Of a stretch of DNA of 64,000 nt, positions 25,926 to 34,790 are shown piece after piece. The position numbers were made by a program, and so were the translations under genes. Below the pieces are notes generated by a model, which was not told the origin of the DNA, did no database searches, and was given only the letters and a program-made list of their open reading frames with translations. Position 1 is the first letter of the stretch. Each line of letters begins with the position of its first letter. Origin of the DNA: Candidatus Puniceispirillum sp. (lineage in GTDB: Bacteria; Pseudomonadota; Alphaproteobacteria; Puniceispirillales; Puniceispirillaceae); contig JADHOR010000001.1 of assembly GCA_016778895.1 (NCBI GenBank), positions 62,001 through 126,000 of the forward strand, given 5' to 3'.

Positions 25926-26687
25926 ATGAGCAATTCTGAAGGAATGCATTCACCAGTCGCACAGTTCGAGATCAAGCCATTGGTCGAACTGTCGCTTGGT
26001 GGTTACGATGTCTCATTTACCAATTCCAGCCTGTTCATGCTGCTTGCAATTGGTGTCAGCTCGATCTTCTTGATCAGCGCGATGCGCCGCGCCGACATGG
26101 TTCCGGGCCGCATGCAGGGCATGGCCGAAATGATATATGAATTTGTGGCCGAAATGGTGCGCAGCAACGTTGGCAGTGAGGGGCGCCCCTACTTTCCGTT
26201 CATCTTCACGCTGTTTGTGTTTCTGCTGTTCGGGAATATGCTTGGGCTGATTCCGTATTCCTACACCTTTACCTCGCAGATCATTGTAACCTTTGCGATG
26301 GCCGCGTTTGTTTTCGTTGGCGTGACGATAATCGCTTTGTACAAACATGGCCTTCATTTCTTCAGCTTTTTCGTGCCAGCCGGTGCGCCAAAAGTGCTGA
26401 TCCCGTTTTTGATTGTAATTGAAGTGATTTCATATTTTGTCCGCCCAGTCAGCCTGTCTGTTCGACTGTTTGCCAATATGCTGGCAGGGCACACAATGCT
26501 GAAAGTCTTTGCTGGCCTTGCCGTGATGATTTCCGGTGCAGGCGGTCTTGCCATGGCTGGCTCGCTACTGCCATTTGTTGCTTTGATTGGCCTGACTGGG
26601 CTGGAAGTTCTGGTGGCGGCGTTACAAGCCTATGTCTTCACCATCCTCACTTGCATGTATTTGAACGACGCTCTGCACCTGCACTAG
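25926..26687 (+). CDS. atpB: ATP synthase F0 subunit a
   Basis: The 253-residue membrane protein forms the proton half-channels beside the c-ring. The essential arginine is in the segment [19 protein letters not shown]. The N-terminal block [15 protein letters not shown] and the C-terminal [22 protein letters not shown] are typical of alphaproteobacterial subunit a. About five or six membrane helices are present. A GGGAGCTGAC-type ribosome site precedes the ATG. Length matches the family (about 250). Confidence 0.98.
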   Translation: MSNSEGMHSPVAQFEIKPLVELSLGGYDVSFTNSSLFMLLAIGVSSIFLISAMRRADMVPGRMQGMAEMIYEFVAEMVRSNVGSEGRPYFPFIFTLFVFLLFGNMLGLIPYSYTFTSQIIVTFAMAAFVFVGVTIIALYKHGLHFFSFFVPAGAPKVLIPFLIVIEVISYFVRPVSLSVRLFANMLAGHTMLKVFAGLAVMISGAGGLAMAGSLLPFVALIGLTGLEVLVAALQAYVFTILTCMYLNDALHLH

Positions 26688-26769
26688 GCGCAGAGGCCTA
26701 ACCGGATCCGCTGGTAAATCACCGCGGTGTGAATTTGAACGAAACTGTGTAAAAACTAATGGAAGGACT

Positions 26770-27003
26770 ATGATTATGGAAGTAGAAGCTGCAAAAATGA
26801 TCGGTGCCGGTTTGGCCGTTATCGCTCTTGCTGGTGTTGGTGTTGGTATTGGTAACATCTTCTCTGCACTTGTAACCTCTATCGCACGCAACCCTGCGGC
26901 TCGCGGCGAAGTTTTCGGCATTGGCATTCTTGGATTTGCCTTGACTGAAGCCATTGCGCTGTTCGCACTTGTTGTTGCCCTGTTGCTATTGTTCGCTCTT
27001 TAG
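26770..27003 (+). CDS. atpE: ATP synthase F0 subunit c
   Basis: The 77-residue proteolipid is a two-helix hairpin. The first helix has the small-residue packing motif [11 protein letters not shown], the polar loop is ARNPAARGE, and the second helix carries the proton-binding Glu60 in [16 protein letters not shown]. The residues around Glu60 indicate a proton rather than a sodium ring. GGAAGGA precedes the ATG; an in-frame ATG two codons later is an alternative. It is needed at roughly ten copies per complex, which may explain the flanking RNA structure. Confidence 0.98.
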   Translation: MIMEVEAAKMIGAGLAVIALAGVGVGIGNIFSALVTSIARNPAARGEVFGIGILGFALTEAIALFALVVALLLLFAL

Positions 27004-27040
27004 TAAAGACCCGAATTCGCAACAAACATTCCATGACTTG

Positions 27041-27082
27041 CTTGCCGGCTTTACGGTTCGTTCACGAACCAAGTCCGGCAGG
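27041..27082 (+). promoter_or_regulatory. Large stem-loop between atpE and the b' gene
   Basis: An inner perfect stem GGTTCG/CGAACC (27055-27060 with 27065-27070) closes a four-base loop. It sits inside an outer stem CTTGCCGG (27041-27048) paired with CCGGCAGG (27075-27082), with one G-U wobble. There is no U-tract, so it is not a standard terminator. Position 38 bp after the atpE stop suggests a role in mRNA processing or 3' stability that would raise atpE over downstream genes. That role is inferred. Confidence 0.6.
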
Positions 27083-27099
27083 CGGGCAAGGGGATAAAA

Positions 27100-27705
27100 A
27101 TGACGGAAAATAGAAGATACCGGCTAACCGCAATTGCAGTCACCCTTCCGACTTTAATGTCGGCAACAGCTTTTGAAGCTGGTGCGAGTGAACCGGGCCT
27201 GCCCCAGCTTGATATCGCCACATGGCCATCACAGCTGTTTTGGCTAGTGGTGCTATTCGGTGTGGGCTATCTGGTTATGGCCAAAATGGTAACACCGCGC
27301 ATTGGTGCAGTGCTCGAAAAGCGTCGCCAGACTTTGGATGGCGACCTTGAAAAAGCGCGTACCGCCAGTTCTGATGCTGCCAAAACCCGTGCTGAATATG
27401 AAAGCGACCTTGAAAAAGCCCGCAATAACGCGGCTGAATTTGCCAAGCAAGCCGCCATGGAAGCCACGAAAAAAGCCGAGGCCGCAGACGCCAAAGTTGC
27501 ACGAAAGCTAGCCGATAAGGTTGCATCCGCTGAAGCTGCATTGGCGAAAGCGAAAACTGAAGCTTTGGCAAACCTGAATGATGTTGCTGCCGAAGCTGCT
27601 ATTGACGCAGTCGCCGCACTCGCAGGGATCAAAACCACCAGTTCACAGGCCAGCAAAACCGCGTCATCAATTGCCACAAAACTAGCCAAACAGGGAGCAA
27701 ACTGA
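27100..27705 (+). CDS. atpG: ATP synthase F0 subunit b'
   Basis: The 201-residue protein has one membrane helix (PSQLFWLVVLFGVGYLVMAKM) after an N-terminal leader, then a long charged coiled coil. Two b-type subunits (b' and b) instead of one are typical of alphaproteobacteria and form the peripheral stalk as a heterodimer. The leader of about 30 residues could be cleaved or simply periplasmic. A near-repeat, DLEKARTASSDAAKTRAEY and DLEKARNNAAEFAKQA, starts the coiled coil. The C-terminus is unusually rich in Ala, Thr and Ser. Its stop overlaps the start of atpF. Confidence 0.95.
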   Translation: MTENRRYRLTAIAVTLPTLMSATAFEAGASEPGLPQLDIATWPSQLFWLVVLFGVGYLVMAKMVTPRIGAVLEKRRQTLDGDLEKARTASSDAAKTRAEYESDLEKARNNAAEFAKQAAMEATKKAEAADAKVARKLADKVASAEAALAKAKTEALANLNDVAAEAAIDAVAALAGIKTTSSQASKTASSIATKLAKQGAN

Positions 27706-28193
27706 TGGAACAGGGAATAGTTCTTGAATCGGTATGGGTGCTTGTTGGCTTTTTGGTTTTTGTCGCACTTGTCTGGCGTAAGGTTGGGGCTGCACTGGGC
27801 GGTATGCTTGACGAACGCTCGGCAAAAATCAGTGAAGAGCTGAAAGAAGCGTCGGCGCTGCGCGATGCGGCTCTTGAGGAGTTGCAATCCTATAAGCGTC
27901 TGCACCGCGAAGCGGCAAAAGAGGCAGAGGCCATTTTGCAGTCGGCCGAAGCGACCGCACAGCGGATTCGTGAAACAGCCGAGAAAAACGCTATTGCCGC
28001 GGTCAAACGCCGGGAACAGCAGGCTGATGCAAAGATTAAGGCGGCCGAAGCCAGCGTGGTTGCAGAGTTACGGGAACGGGCAGCCGCTCTCGCCATCGCT
28101 ACGGCAACCGAGATTATCACCAGTAAACTCGACGAAAAAGCCAGCCTTGCGCTGGTCGATAATGCTGCTGCCGAGATCGGAAAGCTGAATTAA
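27705..28193 (+). CDS. atpF: ATP synthase F0 subunit b
   Basis: The 162-residue protein has an N-terminal membrane helix (LESVWVLVGFLVFVALVWRKVG) and a long amphipathic coiled coil ending near the C-terminus, as in b subunits of the peripheral stalk. It shares one base with the upstream b' gene (TGATG). It is the last gene of this F0 operon and is followed by a terminator; F1 genes are not in the window, as is usual for alphaproteobacteria with split atp operons. Confidence 0.96.
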   Translation: MEQGIVLESVWVLVGFLVFVALVWRKVGAALGGMLDERSAKISEELKEASALRDAALEELQSYKRLHREAAKEAEAILQSAEATAQRIRETAEKNAIAAVKRREQQADAKIKAAEASVVAELRERAAALAIATATEIITSKLDEKASLALVDNAAAEIGKLN

Positions 28194-28219
28194 TACGTGC
28201 CTTTAAAAAAGCCAATTAG

Positions 28220-28253
28220 AAAAACGCCAGCTCGCTAGAACTGGCGTTTTTTT
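28220..28253 (+). terminator. Rho-independent terminator after atpF
   Basis: An 11 bp stem (AAAAACGCCAG, 28220-28230, with CTGGCGTTTTT, 28241-28251) with a ten-base loop is followed by a T run. The A tract on the other side makes it able to work in both directions, fitting its place between convergent atpF and the lipoprotein gene. Confidence 0.9.
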
Positions 28254-28295
28254 ATGGCGTGTTTTATGGCGCAATTTAGCCGCCGTTAAGACCGC

Positions 28296-28751
28296 CTAAT
28301 AAGCCGGCTTTAGGCTTATCACCAGACGCGCCTCAGCGGGAACAATCTGTTCAAACTCGGCCACCGGATATTTCACTGCATCATCCTTGCTAAAGCCTAC
28401 CAGATAGCCGAAATCTTCATTCGCCGTAACAACGTCGTTATTATCAACAATTGCCGTCATCATTGGCACCGACAGCGTGTCACGATCAGTCCCGGCAGTA
28501 AGGTCACGCATGATCTTTAACCCGACCCCCAGCGCAACCTTCGTGCCACCCGACTTGTGCCGCGTGCAGACCGCATTCACGCCGTTCAAGCGAACATCAA
28601 ACAGCTGATTTATCTCGTCCGAGCGCACATAGGCGCGCGTACCTAGTTCTGGCGCACTGATCGCGGGACAAGAGACAATGTCATCTGTGCTGGAACAACC
28701 AGCAAGAAAAACCGAGCAGCCAATCAAGGCCAGAAAAGATATCTGTTTCAT
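28296..28751 (-). CDS. Predicted lipoprotein of unknown function
   Basis: The 151-residue product begins MKQISFLALIGCSVFLAGCSS, a short lipoprotein signal with lipobox LAGC and acylated Cys19. The mature part (SCPAISAPELGTRAYV through VISLKPAY) is predicted to be periplasmic and membrane-anchored. No domain is recognised. A longer frame reaching 29210 would be antisense to ispH and is not accepted. It is divergent from ispH with 72 bp between starts. Confidence 0.75.
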   Translation of the reverse strand: MKQISFLALIGCSVFLAGCSSTDDIVSCPAISAPELGTRAYVRSDEINQLFDVRLNGVNAVCTRHKSGGTKVALGVGLKIMRDLTAGTDRDTLSVPMMTAIVDNNDVVTANEDFGYLVGFSKDDAVKYPVAEFEQIVPAEARLVISLKPAY

Positions 28752-28823
28752 AATCCCAACATAAAGCTTTTTTTCCCGAACAGCAATTGACCTAAACACA
28801 GGAAACGGGCAACAACAATAGTT

Positions 28824-29768
28824 ATGAAAACAAGTCGCAAAAAACTTACAATTGCAGCCCCGCGTGGGTTTTGTGCCGGCGTTGATCGGGCTGTTCGCAT
28901 CGTCGAAGTCGCGCTGGAGAAGTTCGGCGCTCCGGTCTATGTGCGCCATGAAATTGTCCATAATAAAACTGTTGTTGACGGGCTGGCAGCCAAGGGCGCA
29001 GTATTTGTTGACGAGCTGGATGAAGTGCCAGCCGATGCACCGGTTGTCTTTTCCGCGCACGGGGTTGCCCGCGCCGTTGTCGATGAAGCCGCCCGCCGAA
29101 ATATGATCGCGGTAGATGCCACCTGCCCGCTGGTGACCAAAGTCCATATTGAAACCCGTCGCCATGTCAATAATCACCGTCATATTCTGCTGATCGGTCA
29201 TGCTGGCCATCCCGAGGTTGAAGGCACAATGGGACAGGTTGACCCCAAAGATGTGACCCTGATCGAAACGGTTGAGGATGCACGAACGGTAACCCCGCCC
29301 GAGGGCGCTGCGCTGGCTTTTGCGACGCAGACAACCTTGTCGGTCGATGACACTGCCGAGATTATTTCAGTATTGCAATTCCGCTTTCCAGAGATTTCTG
29401 GCCCGCGCGGAGAGGATATCTGCTATGCCACCACAAACCGGCAAAAGGCGGTCAAAGATATTGCCGGCGCGGTTGATCTGATGCTGGTGATCGGTGCAGA
29501 AAATTCATCAAATTCCAAGCGGCTTGTCGAGGTTGCAAAACTGGCCGGCGCAAAAGCCGCAGTTCTGATCGCGGATAAGCAGGCGATTGACTGGTCGCTT
29601 GTTGATGCGGCCGATCACATCGGATTATCGGCTGGCGCGTCAGCGCCTGAAAGTCTGGTTGAGGAGGTTGTTGCAGCGCTTCGCCAGCGTTACCAGATTG
29701 ACTTTAGTGAGCATGGCAAAATTCGGGAAACAGTGAATTTCAAGCTGCCATCTATTTTAGTAGGCTAG
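28824..29768 (+). CDS. ispH: 4-hydroxy-3-methylbut-2-enyl diphosphate reductase IspH
   Basis: IspH is the last enzyme of the non-mevalonate isoprenoid pathway, making IPP and DMAPP. The 314-residue protein has its three iron-sulfur ligands in [21 protein letters not shown] and [10 protein letters not shown]. The substrate-binding HGVA ([10 protein letters not shown]) and the histidines in [10 protein letters not shown] are present, and [14 protein letters not shown] is conserved near the C-terminus. It is followed 7 bp later by thrB, a common alphaproteobacterial pair. Confidence 0.98.
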   Translation: MKTSRKKLTIAAPRGFCAGVDRAVRIVEVALEKFGAPVYVRHEIVHNKTVVDGLAAKGAVFVDELDEVPADAPVVFSAHGVARAVVDEAARRNMIAVDATCPLVTKVHIETRRHVNNHRHILLIGHAGHPEVEGTMGQVDPKDVTLIETVEDARTVTPPEGAALAFATQTTLSVDDTAEIISVLQFRFPEISGPRGEDICYATTNRQKAVKDIAGAVDLMLVIGAENSSNSKRLVEVAKLAGAKAAVLIADKQAIDWSLVDAADHIGLSAGASAPESLVEEVVAALRQRYQIDFSEHGKIRETVNFKLPSILVG

Positions 29769-29775
29769 TGATTTT

Positions 29776-30738
29776 ATGGCGGTTTACACGACAGTAGATG
29801 ACCTGACTTTAGCTGAGTTCCTATCAGCCTACGATCTTGGGAACGTGCTCAGCTTTGCCGGCATTGCGGAGGGGGTGGAAAACTCCAACTATCTTCTGCG
29901 TACCGATAAAGCGCATTATATTCTGACGCTTTATGAAAAACGGGTTGATGCGGATGATTTGCCATTCTTCATGGAATTGATGACGCATCTTGCTGGCATG
30001 GGAATGAGCTGCCCTTTGCCAGTTGCCGCAGTTGATGGCAGCATTTTGCAGGAATTGATGGGGCGGCCTTGTGCGGTTTTCTCATTTCTTGACGGTACCT
30101 CGTCGCGTTACCCGAACCGCGAGAAATGCCGTGCGCTTGGGGCCAGCCTTGCGACAATGCATCTTCACGCTAGTGGCATTACCCGTTGCCGGGCGAACGC
30201 GCTGGGCCCTGCATCATGGCAGCCACTGCTTGACAGCATTGGCGCTGGTGCCGATGAAATTGCCCCCGCAATGCAGGAAATGGCGCAACACCGCCTTGGC
30301 TCAATCCTTGCTGCCTGGCCGCAAGATTTACCGCAAGGCATTATCCATGCAGATTTATTCCCTAATAATGTGCTTTTCATCGGTGATAAGCTGACCGGAC
30401 TGATTGATTTCTATTTCGCTTGTGAAGATATTTTTGCCTATGACATTGGCATCTGCCTGAATTCATGGTGTTTTGATGCTGATGGCAGTTTTAATCTAAC
30501 AAAATCACGCTCGCTGATTCGCGGCTATCAGTCGGTACGCCCGCTTAGCGAGGCCGAGATTAACGCCATTCCGGTTTTGGCCGCTGGTTCTGCAATGCGA
30601 TTTTTCCTAACACGCGCCTATGACTGGCTTCACACCCCAAAAAACGCGCTGGTCAGCCCGAAAGACCCAATGGAATATTGGTCGATCCTACGGTTTCATC
30701 AGTCTGTGTCCGGCGTCAGTGCCTACGGCTTCGATTGA
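29776..30738 (+). CDS. thrB: Homoserine kinase ThrB (APH-like type)
   Basis: The 320-residue kinase phosphorylates homoserine in threonine synthesis. It belongs to the aminoglycoside phosphotransferase-like ThrB class, not the GHMP class. The catalytic loop is GIIHADLFPNNVLF and the metal-binding segment is GLIDFYFACEDIFAYDIG. The N-terminal VENSNYLLRTDKAHYILTLYEKR matches the P-loop-equivalent region. It lies between ispH and rnhA. Threonine synthase (thrC) is also in the window, at 36046-37455 on the other strand. Confidence 0.95.
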   Translation: MAVYTTVDDLTLAEFLSAYDLGNVLSFAGIAEGVENSNYLLRTDKAHYILTLYEKRVDADDLPFFMELMTHLAGMGMSCPLPVAAVDGSILQELMGRPCAVFSFLDGTSSRYPNREKCRALGASLATMHLHASGITRCRANALGPASWQPLLDSIGAGADEIAPAMQEMAQHRLGSILAAWPQDLPQGIIHADLFPNNVLFIGDKLTGLIDFYFACEDIFAYDIGICLNSWCFDADGSFNLTKSRSLIRGYQSVRPLSEAEINAIPVLAAGSAMRFFLTRAYDWLHTPKNALVSPKDPMEYWSILRFHQSVSGVSAYGFD

Positions 30739-30800
30739 TTAGTCGCGTCATGGTTGATTATCGTGCCTTGCCCACCCCCGATCCCCAGAGGAGCCGTTAA

Positions 30801-31250
30801 ATGCCGCAGGATGCCCCAGAACCGGTTGTAATCCATACGGATGGGTCATGCTTGTCAAATCCGGGCCCGGGCGGCTGGGCGGCGATTTTGCGATGGCAGG
30901 GCAATGAGCGTGAGATCACCGGATCACAGGCCGATACAACAAATAACCGGATGGAATTGATGGCGGCGATCATGGGATTGAATGCGCTCACCCGGCCGAT
31001 GCTGGTCGAGCTGCATACCGATAGCCGCTATGTGATGAACGGGGTTCAGGATTGGCTGCCTCGGTGGAAGGCGAACGGCTGGAAGACAGCAGCAAAGAAG
31101 CCAGTCGCAAATCAGGATTTATGGCAGCAGTTAGAGCAGGCTGTCGCGCGTCATCAGGTGCACTGGCATTGGGTCAAAGGCCATGCTGGCAATCCATTGA
31201 ATGAACGTTGCGACGCCCTTGCGCGTAGTGCCGCCGAGACCATCGCCTAA
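30801..31250 (+). CDS. rnhA: Ribonuclease HI
   Basis: The 149-residue enzyme cleaves the RNA strand of RNA-DNA hybrids. The four acidic catalytic residues are visible in [35 protein letters not shown] and NERCDALAR. The basic handle ([20 protein letters not shown]) characteristic of the type I E. coli-like form is present. GAGGAGCC precedes the ATG by about 6 bp. It ends the ispH-thrB-rnhA run. Confidence 0.97.
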   Translation: MPQDAPEPVVIHTDGSCLSNPGPGGWAAILRWQGNEREITGSQADTTNNRMELMAAIMGLNALTRPMLVELHTDSRYVMNGVQDWLPRWKANGWKTAAKKPVANQDLWQQLEQAVARHQVHWHWVKGHAGNPLNERCDALARSAAETIA

Positions 31251-31317
31251 GACCGGCAACAACCACGCTTTGCAAAAAAAGGGGGCGATACACCCCTATG
31301 GTCCAAAGGTTAGCGAT

Positions 31318-31812
31318 TTAGATATTCGCCAGAACATGCTCGGCGCTCGAGACTTCAAACGCCGCTGGCTCTTCCATGAAGATATGGGTCAGGATGCCCT
31401 TGTCAATTACCATTGCACAGCGAGTTGCACGTGCGCCCAATACTGGTCCATGGAAACGAATAATCCCAAGAGCGGTAGAGAACTCATGCAGCGGATCCGA
31501 CAGCATATCAATAATGCCTTCAGCCTTATTTTCCAACCCCCACGCCCGCATAACATGGGCATCATTAACCGCCAGACAGGCAATTTTGTCAAAGCCAGCT
31601 GCTTTTAATCTCTCTGCATTTTGAATATAGCCAGGCAAATGTTTAGCTGAACATGTTGACGTGAAAGCGCCCGGAAGTGCAAACATCACCACTCGGCAAT
31701 CCTTGAAATAGTCGCTAGTTTCGATGGCATCAATACCATCTTCAGATTTTATTTGGATCGTTGCAGCTGGGATCTCTAGGCCAGGCTGAATGGTAGGCTT
31801 TTCGTCAGTCAT
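31318..31812 (-). CDS. Peroxiredoxin, Prx5 type
   Basis: The 164-residue protein reduces peroxides. The active-site block FALPGAFTSTCSAKHLPGY places the peroxidatic cysteine at Cys54, and ARAT near residue 128 supplies the usual arginine. This pattern fits the AhpE/Prx5 group. No fused glutaredoxin domain is present, so it depends on an external thiol donor. It converges with rnhA and is downstream of the DsbD-like gene on the same strand with a gap of about 90 bp. Confidence 0.93.
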   Translation of the reverse strand: MTDEKPTIQPGLEIPAATIQIKSEDGIDAIETSDYFKDCRVVMFALPGAFTSTCSAKHLPGYIQNAERLKAAGFDKIACLAVNDAHVMRAWGLENKAEGIIDMLSDPLHEFSTALGIIRFHGPVLGARATRCAMVIDKGILTHIFMEEPAAFEVSSAEHVLANI

Positions 31813-31903
31813 CAGATCGCCTTTTTTGGGAATATTAGGAACGTTTAAGAATCTATCCCGTTATTTATACCGCAGACCTCAATCATGCAAGCCCAACAAG
31901 GTA

Positions 31904-34072
31904 TCAGCGCACCATGCCCGCCTTTATCAGCGCCGTCTCAACCATATCGGCATTGAGCAGTTCACCCAGCAAGATGCCGTCAGCTGCGTTGGGGCCGTAG
32001 ATAATATTAAACGGAATGCCAAACCGGTCATGACTTGCCAGAAACCTGGCGATCGCCGGATCAGGGCGCGTCCAGTCGGCCTTCAGCATCACTAGCTTGT
32101 CTTCACTGGCCAGTGTTTTGAGCAACGGACCAATTGGCGCTGCCTCAAGCACCAGTGTTTTATTCGCCTTACAGGTAATGCACCAATCTGCAGTCACATC
32201 AACCAGCACCAGTTTGCCCTGTTCGCGCGCCGTGGCACTCGCCGCAGACGACCAGGGCTGCCAGTCAATTCCCGCTGTCTGCTGTTTAACCGCCGCCGGC
32301 GCGGGCAAGAACATCAGCCCCAGAACCAAGCCAAAACTGGCTAGCACCATCACCAGCCTATGACGGAGCAGGATCGCCGTAAGCAGCAATACCAGCAGAC
32401 CAAGCACCAGCAGTGCGGCTGTGCCGCCTTGCACGGTTAATAAAAGCAAGCCAAGCCAAATCATCGTCACGATCAGCAATCCGGCAAGCCCGCGCTTTAA
32501 CCAGACCATCCAATGACCCGGGCGCGGCAATAATCCAACCAGAGCCGGAAATAACACAACCAGCCCCCACGGCGCGGCAAGCCCTGCGCCCATCGCCATA
32601 AAGACCGCAAATAGCTGAACCATATCGCCGGTCAGCGCCACCGTGACCGCGCTGCCAACAAACGGCGCTGAACAAGGCGTCGCCAGCAAGGTCGCCAGCA
32701 TACCAGCCAGGAAATCACCAAATAGCAGTGTGCCAAGGCCTGATCCACCAGCATTATGCCCACTGCGCACCGCGCCAGCCGATAGAAAAGCTGGCATTGG
32801 CAAAAAGAACCGGTCGAGCATATTGAGGGTAAATAGCCCAAGAACCAGCAGCATGACCGACAGGAATACCGGACTTTGGAACTGAATGCCCCAGCCGATT
32901 TGCCCGCCAGCAAGCCGTAACACCGCTAATCCCATTGCCAGCAGGGCAAAGCTAGTCATGATGCCGATCGCCCCCGCACCAAATCGCAGCCTGACAAAAC
33001 CGCGGCTTTGACCGGAGGACTCGACAATCGCCGCCAGCTTGATTGCCAATACCGGCAGAACACATGGCATCAGGTTCAAGATCAATCCACCCAGAAACGC
33101 CAGCGCAATGATGGTCCAGACTTTACCGGACATGACGCCAATATTGACAGATGATGACCCGGCAGAGCTGCTGACAACCATCCGGCGCATTAAAAAATCA
33201 TCACCGGCAACCACAGTCAGATCAAGCGTTTGCCCAGCCAGCGAGGCGCTTAAATCACCTTCAATTGCAATCACCGCAACATTGCCGGCAAAGACCGGTT
33301 TTTTAAAGGCGATGCCGGGCGCGCCCTCGATAAAAATATCGTCAATCGGCGGGTGCGATGCGCGAAAGGCGGCCTTCAGCTGGGTGCCTTCCTGCCATAG
33401 CGACGTGATCTCGATAGAGGAGGCCGCACCAAGGCGCGGCACTTTTGCCTGAAACTGCGCAATCGGCATCGCCATCGCCGAGGGCTCAGCCGGCCAGTCA
33501 GCCAGATTAAGCTGGACGTCACCGGCAAGCGGAACACAAATATCAGCGCAAACCAACGCTTCGAGCTGACCGCTGATCTGCAGCGCCGCTCCCGGCATAT
33601 AACCGCTTACCCCAACGGGCAGAATTACCGTTTCCGCATACCCAAAATTATCAAACCCAAACGCATTAAACCGCTTTGGCACTGGCCATTCGATCTCGGT
33701 TTGCAGCACCTCACCACTTGCCAGCCGCAGATCTAGATCTGGCGCTAATCCGGCCTCACCGGGGGTACGCCAGTATATTTTCCATCCAGGAGCCAGACGA
33801 AACTCCAACCCTAATGGCAAGCGTTCCAGCGCACCCGTTCCGGTTACCGCACTGATCAGCCGCGCTTCACCAAACGCTGGATCGCCAACCCAAGGGCCAG
33901 CCGCATTACCAGATTCTCCAGCCGCTGGTAACGGCGCCGCCAAGAAGCCCGCCAGAAAGATAATGCCAAAAAACCGTAGAAGCGATGAGACGCGCAACGG
34001 GCCTGCTGTAAGCCAGCTCTGGGGCAAATAAGGCCATCGCGATAATGACTGAAATGACTGCGGAGTGATCAT
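31904..34072 (-). CDS. DsbD/ScsB-like thiol:disulfide interchange protein
   Basis: The 722-residue protein has a signal region, a periplasmic N-terminal domain (about residues 50-280), about eight membrane helices (about 310-590) and a C-terminal thioredoxin domain with WCITC near residue 630. Such proteins carry electrons from cytoplasmic thioredoxin to periplasmic thiol proteins. The N-terminal domain resembles ScsB, which is larger than that of E. coli DsbD. It may supply reductant to cytochrome c maturation or to the DsbA-like protein. It is divergent from yqgE with a gap of about 100 bp. Confidence 0.9.
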   Translation of the reverse strand: MITPQSFQSLSRWPYLPQSWLTAGPLRVSSLLRFFGIIFLAGFLAAPLPAAGESGNAAGPWVGDPAFGEARLISAVTGTGALERLPLGLEFRLAPGWKIYWRTPGEAGLAPDLDLRLASGEVLQTEIEWPVPKRFNAFGFDNFGYAETVILPVGVSGYMPGAALQISGQLEALVCADICVPLAGDVQLNLADWPAEPSAMAMPIAQFQAKVPRLGAASSIEITSLWQEGTQLKAAFRASHPPIDDIFIEGAPGIAFKKPVFAGNVAVIAIEGDLSASLAGQTLDLTVVAGDDFLMRRMVVSSSAGSSSVNIGVMSGKVWTIIALAFLGGLILNLMPCVLPVLAIKLAAIVESSGQSRGFVRLRFGAGAIGIMTSFALLAMGLAVLRLAGGQIGWGIQFQSPVFLSVMLLVLGLFTLNMLDRFFLPMPAFLSAGAVRSGHNAGGSGLGTLLFGDFLAGMLATLLATPCSAPFVGSAVTVALTGDMVQLFAVFMAMGAGLAAPWGLVVLFPALVGLLPRPGHWMVWLKRGLAGLLIVTMIWLGLLLLTVQGGTAALLVLGLLVLLLTAILLRHRLVMVLASFGLVLGLMFLPAPAAVKQQTAGIDWQPWSSAASATAREQGKLVLVDVTADWCITCKANKTLVLEAAPIGPLLKTLASEDKLVMLKADWTRPDPAIARFLASHDRFGIPFNIIYGPNAADGILLGELLNADMVETALIKAGMVR

Positions 34073-34169
34073 ATTTCAATCCAGATCCATATCAGCTGCG
34101 GCCAAAGGCGTAATCTGGTGTGACATGGTTTTGCTTTACCTGTGAAGGGATTGCTGTCTAGTGTAGATA

Positions 34170-34790
34170 ATGACAGCGAGAAAAGATACAAGCCAGAAAG
34201 GCGATCCTTTGCATTATGCGGCGCGGTTTAGTACTGCAGCCAGCCTGCAGGGTCAGCTTCTCCTTGCAAGCCCCCATATCGACGATACCCGCTTTCAACA
34301 TAGCGTGATCATGATGTGTCAGCATGATCAAAGCGCGGCTATGGGCGTCGTGATCAATCGGAAAACAGACCAGCTTGACCTTGCGCGCCTGTGCGAAACA
34401 CTGGAAATGGAGGCGCCACGCTTTCATGGCGACCAGCCAGTCTATATTGGCGGGCCGGTCGATGGTACCCGCGGGTTTGTGCTGCATTCCCAGGACCATA
34501 TGCGCCCAGAAAGCGTTGCCGTGACACATGATATTGGCCTGACCTCGAGTGTGAATATCCTGCGCGACATCATCAGCGGCACTGGCCCGCAGCATTCTAT
34601 CGTTTCACTTGGCTATGCTGGATGGCACCCCGGCCAGCTGGAACAGGAAATGGCAGCAAATATCTGGCTAAACCTGCCAGCCAGCAGCCACCTCCTATTC
34701 TGCACAAAGAGTGATGATTTGTGGGACAAGGCCTATGCGATGCTGGGCGTTGATCCTGCGCACTATGTCAGCGACACTGGCAACGCCTAG
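34170..34790 (+). CDS. YqgE/AlgH family protein
   Basis: The 206-residue protein has the family blocks LQGQLLLASPHIDDTRFQHSVI and GVVINRKTDQLDL, then VYIGGPVDGTRGFVLHS and SLGYAGWHPGQLEQEM. AlgH was linked to alginate regulation in Pseudomonas, but the biochemical role of the family is unclear. It is cytoplasmic, without a signal peptide. Its TAG stop shares a CTAG palindrome with the stop of the convergent M16 peptidase gene. Confidence 0.95.
   Translation: MTARKDTSQKGDPLHYAARFSTAASLQGQLLLASPHIDDTRFQHSVIMMCQHDQSAAMGVVINRKTDQLDLARLCETLEMEAPRFHGDQPVYIGGPVDGTRGFVLHSQDHMRPESVAVTHDIGLTSSVNILRDIISGTGPQHSIVSLGYAGWHPGQLEQEMAANIWLNLPASSHLLFCTKSDDLWDKAYAMLGVDPAHYVSDTGNA

Noticed and set aside
28752-29210. 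N-terminal extension of the lipoprotein frame on the minus strand
   Set aside because: It is antisense to the ispH start region and places the lipoprotein signal peptide inside the protein; the signal at 28751 is a natural start.
34158-34595. Minus-strand 145-residue frame over yqgE
   Set aside because: It is antisense to the well-supported YqgE/AlgH frame and shows no known domain.
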